From an uncultured Lachnospiraceae bacterium (GTDB taxonomy: Bacteria; Bacillota; Clostridia; Lachnospirales; Lachnospiraceae): 15,466 bases of DNA. Numbering within the stretch: the first letter of the stretch is position 1; each line of letters starts with the position of its first letter. The translations under genes and the position numbers were made by a program. Below are positions 14,798 to 15,466 of the stretch, in pieces. Below the pieces are notes generated by a model that worked only from the letters and a program-made list of their open reading frames with translations, ran no database searches and was not told the origin of the DNA. The DNA lies in the NCBI GenBank assembly GCA_910588865.1, contig CAJUSJ010000091.1, positions 1 to 15,466 on the forward strand. Reading direction: 5' to 3'.

Positions 14798-15466
14798 ATG
14801 GATGAGACCATGACTCTTATAGACAGAGCGCACCAGGGAGATAAAGAGGCCAGGGATCAGCTTGTACTGGACAATATGGGTCTGATCTGGAGTATTGTCC
14901 GAAGATTCCAGGGCCGGGGATACGAGATGGATGATCTCTTCCAGATAGGGAGTATTGGGCTCATAAAGGCTATTGACAAATTTGACTTATCCTATGAAGT
15001 GCGGTTCTCGACTTATGCGGTGCCGATGATCTGCGGAGAGATCAAACGGTTTATTCGGGACGACGGCATGATCAAGGTCAGCCGCTCCTTAAAGGAAATG
15101 GGGATGCGGGCCAGGGCGGCCAGGGAGACCATGACTTACGCGCTGGGGCGGGAGCCTACGGTGGAGGAGATTGCCCGGGAGCTTGGGGCCAGCAAGGAGG
15201 AGGTGGCGGCCTCCATGGAAGCCGGGGCAGAGGTGGAGTCTCTGTACAAGACCATACAAAAGGAAGATGACAGCGGATTGTGCCTCATGGACAAGATCGA
15301 GGACAACAATCAGGACCAGGAGCGTCTCCTAAACCATATGGTGCTGGAGGGACTGATACGGGAACTGGATGGAAAGGAAAGGGAGATCATTCTGCGCCGC
15401 TACTACGAAAATCAGACTCAGACAGAGATTGCCAGGGCCTTAAACATCTCCCAGGTCCAGGTGTCA
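14798..15466 (+). CDS. sigF: RNA polymerase sigma factor SigF, truncated by window end
   Basis: An open frame of 223 codons from ATG 14798 to the last base of the window, with no stop; perhaps 15-30 residues are missing. It encodes the early forespore sigma factor (SpoIIAC). Region 2 runs about 24-92 with DLFQIGSIGLIKAIDKF and FSTYAVPMICGEIKRFIRDD; the VPMI-GEIKRFIRDD stretch is typical of the sigma-F/B/G group. Region 3 follows (VSRSLKEMGMRARAARE, then GREPTVEEIARELGASKEEV). Region 4 (about 173-223) is LDGKEREIILRRYYENQTQT, then EIARALNISQVQVS, which breaks off inside the DNA-binding helix-turn-helix. AGGTGA (14787-14792) overlaps the spoIIAB stop and serves as the ribosome site. It is third in the spoIIA operon. 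Sigma-F rather than sigma-G is assigned from that operon context. Confidence 0.96.
   Translation, partial: MDETMTLIDRAHQGDKEARDQLVLDNMGLIWSIVRRFQGRGYEMDDLFQIGSIGLIKAIDKFDLSYEVRFSTYAVPMICGEIKRFIRDDGMIKVSRSLKEMGMRARAARETMTYALGREPTVEEIARELGASKEEVAASMEAGAEVESLYKTIQKEDDSGLCLMDKIEDNNQDQERLLNHMVLEGLIRELDGKEREIILRRYYENQTQTEIARALNISQVQVS

Overview
The window reads as chromosomal DNA from a spore-forming, fairly GC-rich member of the Lachnospiraceae (Clostridium cluster XIVa; an Enterocloster/Lachnoclostridium-type genome is my best guess). Three things support this: a spoIIAA-spoIIAB-sigF sporulation operon, a Firmicutes-type T-box in front of valS, and several proteins that I recall mainly from Lachnospiraceae (DUF5717, DUF5716 and DUF6472 families, named from memory). 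Apart from one partial tRNA on the minus strand, every gene runs on the plus strand. No phage, IS element, CRISPR array or rRNA is visible.

Layout. Positions 1-54 hold the 5' two thirds of a tRNA-Ala(CGC) on the minus strand, cut by the window edge, with its own promoter. A divergent promoter region then leads into a three-gene operon: a 1180-aa helical-repeat giant (DUF5717-like), an Hsp70/actin-fold protein with degenerate nucleotide-binding loops (DUF5716-like), and a TPR protein that overlaps it by 4 bp. A separate promoter drives a MATE-family multidrug transporter. Next comes a well-formed sigma-A promoter and a complete valine T-box riboswitch (specifier GUA, T-box sequence, terminator). 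It controls a small cysteine-rich protein (DUF6472-like, GTG start) and valyl-tRNA synthetase. After the valS terminator a new promoter serves folC, a 45-aa orphan protein, and a membrane-anchored TPR protein, closed by another terminator. The window ends in spoIIAA-spoIIAB-sigF; sigF is complete at its 5' end but runs off the right edge.

How it works together. The valS unit is a self-contained amino-acid-starvation circuit: uncharged tRNA-Val should bind the leader and allow readthrough into the small protein and valS. The spoIIA unit is the forespore partner-switch: SpoIIAB holds sigma-F inactive until dephosphorylated SpoIIAA releases it. The DUF5717/DUF5716/TPR operon is the least understood part. 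Its gene content suggests a chaperone-like or cytoskeletal pseudo-ATPase working with a large solenoid scaffold.

Non-coding structure. Two intergenic stretches of about 160 nt (7652-7818 and 13774-13934) begin with the same 27-nt sequence (one mismatch), each about 5 nt after a transcription terminator. Both then fold into several strong hairpins. The second also carries a 25-bp direct repeat and occupies the place where the spoIIA promoter would be expected. They look like members of a dispersed, structured intergenic repeat family.
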